Shown: in pieces, positions 15,046 to 16,334 of the stretch
Layout: each line of letters opens with the position of its first letter
Numbering within the stretch: position 1 is the stretch's first letter
Assembly (NCBI GenBank): GCA_005789055.1
Contig: SYAA01000193.1
Coordinates: forward strand, 1-16,334
Length of the DNA stretch: 16,334 nt
Origin: Actinomycetota bacterium
GTDB lineage: Bacteria > Actinomycetota > Actinomycetes > Mycobacteriales > Mycobacteriaceae
Reading direction: 5' to 3'
The notes under the pieces: model-generated
The model's database searches: none
The model's input: only the letters and a program-made list of their open reading frames with translations
Told to the model about the DNA's origin: nothing
Program-made: the position numbers and the translations under genes

Positions 15046-15729
15046 GTGGCTGAAGGCGTTGGACCGGTGCACCGGCTTGCCGGCATGCGGGTGGAATACG
15101 GATCCGTGGAGAAGGACGGCAGCCTCGACCTGGACGTCGACTGGCTTGCAGACGGTTGGCTTGCCCTGCTGCACATCTGGATCGACGAGGCAGAGCAGGC
15201 CGGCATCGTCGAGCCGAACGCGATGGTGCTGGCCACCGTCGACGACGGTCGGCCGGTCACCCGCACGGTGCTGTGCAAGAGCATCGAGTCCGATGGCATC
15301 ACCTTTTACTCCAACTACGATTCCGCCAAGGGTGCCGACCTGACGACCACGCCGTACGCATCGGTGACGTTCCCGTGGTACGCACTGGGCAGGCAGGTGC
15401 ACATCCGCGGCGCCGTGACGAAGGTCAGCGCGGAAGAAACGCAGCGGTACTGGGCGCGGCGGCCACGCGGTTCGCAACTCGGCGCGTGGGCTTCAGCACA
15501 ATCCCGTCCGATCGGCTCTCATGCGGAACTGATGGCCAGACTCACCGACGTGACTCGCCGCTTCGGCGATTCAGATCAGGTGCCGGTTCCGCCGCACTGG
15601 GGCGGCTATCGGATCGCCGTCGAGGTCGTCGAGTTCTGGCAGGGCCGGGAGAACCGGATTCACAATCGGATACGGGTAACTCCGGGCCCCGGTGACGGGG
15701 CGGATCGGATCGAGCGTCTCCAGCCCTAG
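15046..15729 (+). CDS. pdxH: Pyridoxamine/pyridoxine 5'-phosphate oxidase PdxH
   Basis: This 227-residue FMN enzyme oxidises pyridoxine or pyridoxamine 5'-phosphate to the coenzyme pyridoxal phosphate. Family features include [20 protein letters not shown] (56-75), the FMN-binding segment [20 protein letters not shown] (76-95), the Ser/Ala-rich [16 protein letters not shown] strand pair, [12 protein letters not shown], and the C-terminal PPHWGGYRI...[13 protein letters not shown] that binds substrate phosphate. Length agrees with mycobacterial PdxH. GTG at 15046 is favoured by the -10-like TACCGT 6 nt upstream. An internal ATG 13 codons later is an alternative but has no better signal. Its product is the cofactor of SerC encoded nearby, though the genes are not in one operon. 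In M. tuberculosis I recall pdxH (Rv2607) elsewhere on the chromosome. Confidence 0.94.
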   Translation: MAEGVGPVHRLAGMRVEYGSVEKDGSLDLDVDWLADGWLALLHIWIDEAEQAGIVEPNAMVLATVDDGRPVTRTVLCKSIESDGITFYSNYDSAKGADLTTTPYASVTFPWYALGRQVHIRGAVTKVSAEETQRYWARRPRGSQLGAWASAQSRPIGSHAELMARLTDVTRRFGDSDQVPVPPHWGGYRIAVEVVEFWQGRENRIHNRIRVTPGPGDGADRIERLQP

Positions 15730-15756
15730 CCGATTAATTCCAAAACATAGGTGGCA

Positions 15757-15762
15757 TACCCT
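15757..15762 (+). promoter_or_regulatory. -10 element for the tetR-family gene (leaderless geometry)
   Basis: TACCCT ends 6 nt before the ATG at 15769. A second in-frame ATG at 15784 has GGGGGAG just upstream, so both leaderless and Shine-Dalgarno initiation are possible. The intergenic DNA (15730-15768) is AT-richer than its neighbours. No strong palindromic operator was seen in it. Confidence 0.5.
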
Positions 15763-15768
15763 TACACA

Positions 15769-16334
15769 ATGGGGGAGCCGTCGATGGGTTTGCGGGAACT
15801 CAAGAAGCAACGGACCCGCGCCACGATCGTGGACGTCGCGTCGGGACTGTGTGCCCGGCAGGGCTATGAGAACACCACGGTTGAACAGATCGCCGCGGCG
15901 GCCGAGGTGTCGCCGCGAACCTTCAGCCGCTACTTCCCCAGCAAGGAGGCGGTCATCGGCGCGCTGATCGAGGAGACCGCCGAGCACATCGCCGCCGCAC
16001 TGGCCGCACAGCCCACCGACATCACCGAACATGACGCGCTGGTGCGCGCCCACGTCGATGTCTTTCGGGCCGCCGAACGAGGCGAGCCCGGGGCGATGTC
16101 CTTCGATCGAGTCAGAGGCTTTCTCCAGATCGTCAATAGCTCGCCCATGCTGGGCCTGGCCGCCTTCACCTTCCGGGCCGACGGTGGGCCGACGGCCGCA
16201 GTGATCCGGGCGATGGCACAGCGCATGGGCACGCCGGTGGGGGATCCGGCGGTCCGGATCCTGTTCGACACCTGGGCGGTGTTGATGGCCGTCGCCTGCG
16301 GCAGTCCGGGATCCGAGGTCAGCGACCCCGGCCG
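15769..16334 (+). CDS. TetR-family transcriptional regulator, 5' part
   Basis: The frame is open from 15769 to the window end (188 codons) with no stop, so the gene is truncated by the window. The N-terminal TetR DNA-binding domain is clear. A basic helix (RELKKQRTRATIVDVASGL) is followed by CARQGYENTTVEQIAAAAEV and then SPRTFSRYFPSKEAVIGALI, the recognition helix and its cap. The rest is a helical ligand-binding domain that cannot be assigned. Two ATGs are possible: 15769 (with a -10 6 nt upstream) or 15784 (five codons later, after GGGGGAG). The downstream neighbour, often the target of such regulators, is outside the window. It follows pdxH at 39 bp on the same strand. Confidence 0.92.
   Translation, partial: MGEPSMGLRELKKQRTRATIVDVASGLCARQGYENTTVEQIAAAAEVSPRTFSRYFPSKEAVIGALIEETAEHIAAALAAQPTDITEHDALVRAHVDVFRAAERGEPGAMSFDRVRGFLQIVNSSPMLGLAAFTFRADGGPTAAVIRAMAQRMGTPVGDPAVRILFDTWAVLMAVACGSPGSEVSDPG

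Noticed and set aside
15730..15768. TetR operator palindrome upstream of the regulator gene
   Set aside because: Only AGG-N8-CCT symmetry is present around 15749-15762, too weak to call a site.

Overview
This window looks like chromosomal core DNA from a mycobacterium, probably a non-tuberculous Mycolicibacterium or related species. The DNA is GC-rich throughout. It encodes an RpfA-type resuscitation factor, a SepH division protein, a FprB-type ferredoxin/NADP reductase fusion and several actinobacterial DUF families. From memory, the gene order follows the M. tuberculosis block Rv0864 to Rv0886 closely, with some genes missing. The species call is inference; no database search was possible.

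Layout. Positions 1-1040 hold a rightward molybdenum-cofactor operon: the moaC tail, mog and moaE, with overlapping starts and stops. Positions 1056-2240 hold rpfA on the minus strand, behind a long leader that matches the 3' part of a c-di-AMP (ydaO-class) riboswitch and carries a CRP-type palindrome further upstream. Positions 2510-4235 hold the leftward operon yccF-moaA-moaD, so cofactor genes flank rpfA on both sides. cspB (4388-4798) is divergent from yccF. An MFS membrane protein and a small DUF2771-like anchored protein are translationally coupled leftward (7078-4833). A DUF3027 gene runs rightward and meets an SRPBCC gene tail to tail with a 4-bp overlap. A DUF2530 membrane gene and a SpoU/TrmH RNA methyltransferase gene diverge from a 24-bp gap. 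Then come a DUF2537 membrane gene, sepH and serC (both leftward), an AurF-like di-iron oxygenase, fprB, pdxH and the 5' part of a tetR-family gene that runs off the right end.

How the genes work together. MoaC, MoaA, MoaD, MoaE and Mog cover successive steps of molybdopterin synthesis. SerC and PdxH are linked through pyridoxal phosphate: SerC uses it as cofactor and PdxH makes it. The AurF-like oxygenase is followed at 38 bp by FprB, a plausible electron donor, which makes the pair a candidate two-component oxygenase. Gene density is very high, with no mobile element, CRISPR array, tRNA, rRNA or phage gene seen.

The most interesting signals are regulatory. rpfA appears to carry two second-messenger inputs, cAMP/CRP and c-di-AMP. 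Five genes (trmH-like, DUF2537, serC, pdxH, tetR) have a TANNNT hexamer ending exactly 6-7 nt before the start codon, the geometry of leaderless mRNAs. The divergent DUF2530/trmH pair seems to share one symmetric -10 element. I found no clear new multi-gene system. The AurF-like/FprB pair and the repeat-tailed MFS/DUF2771 pair are the best functional unknowns.
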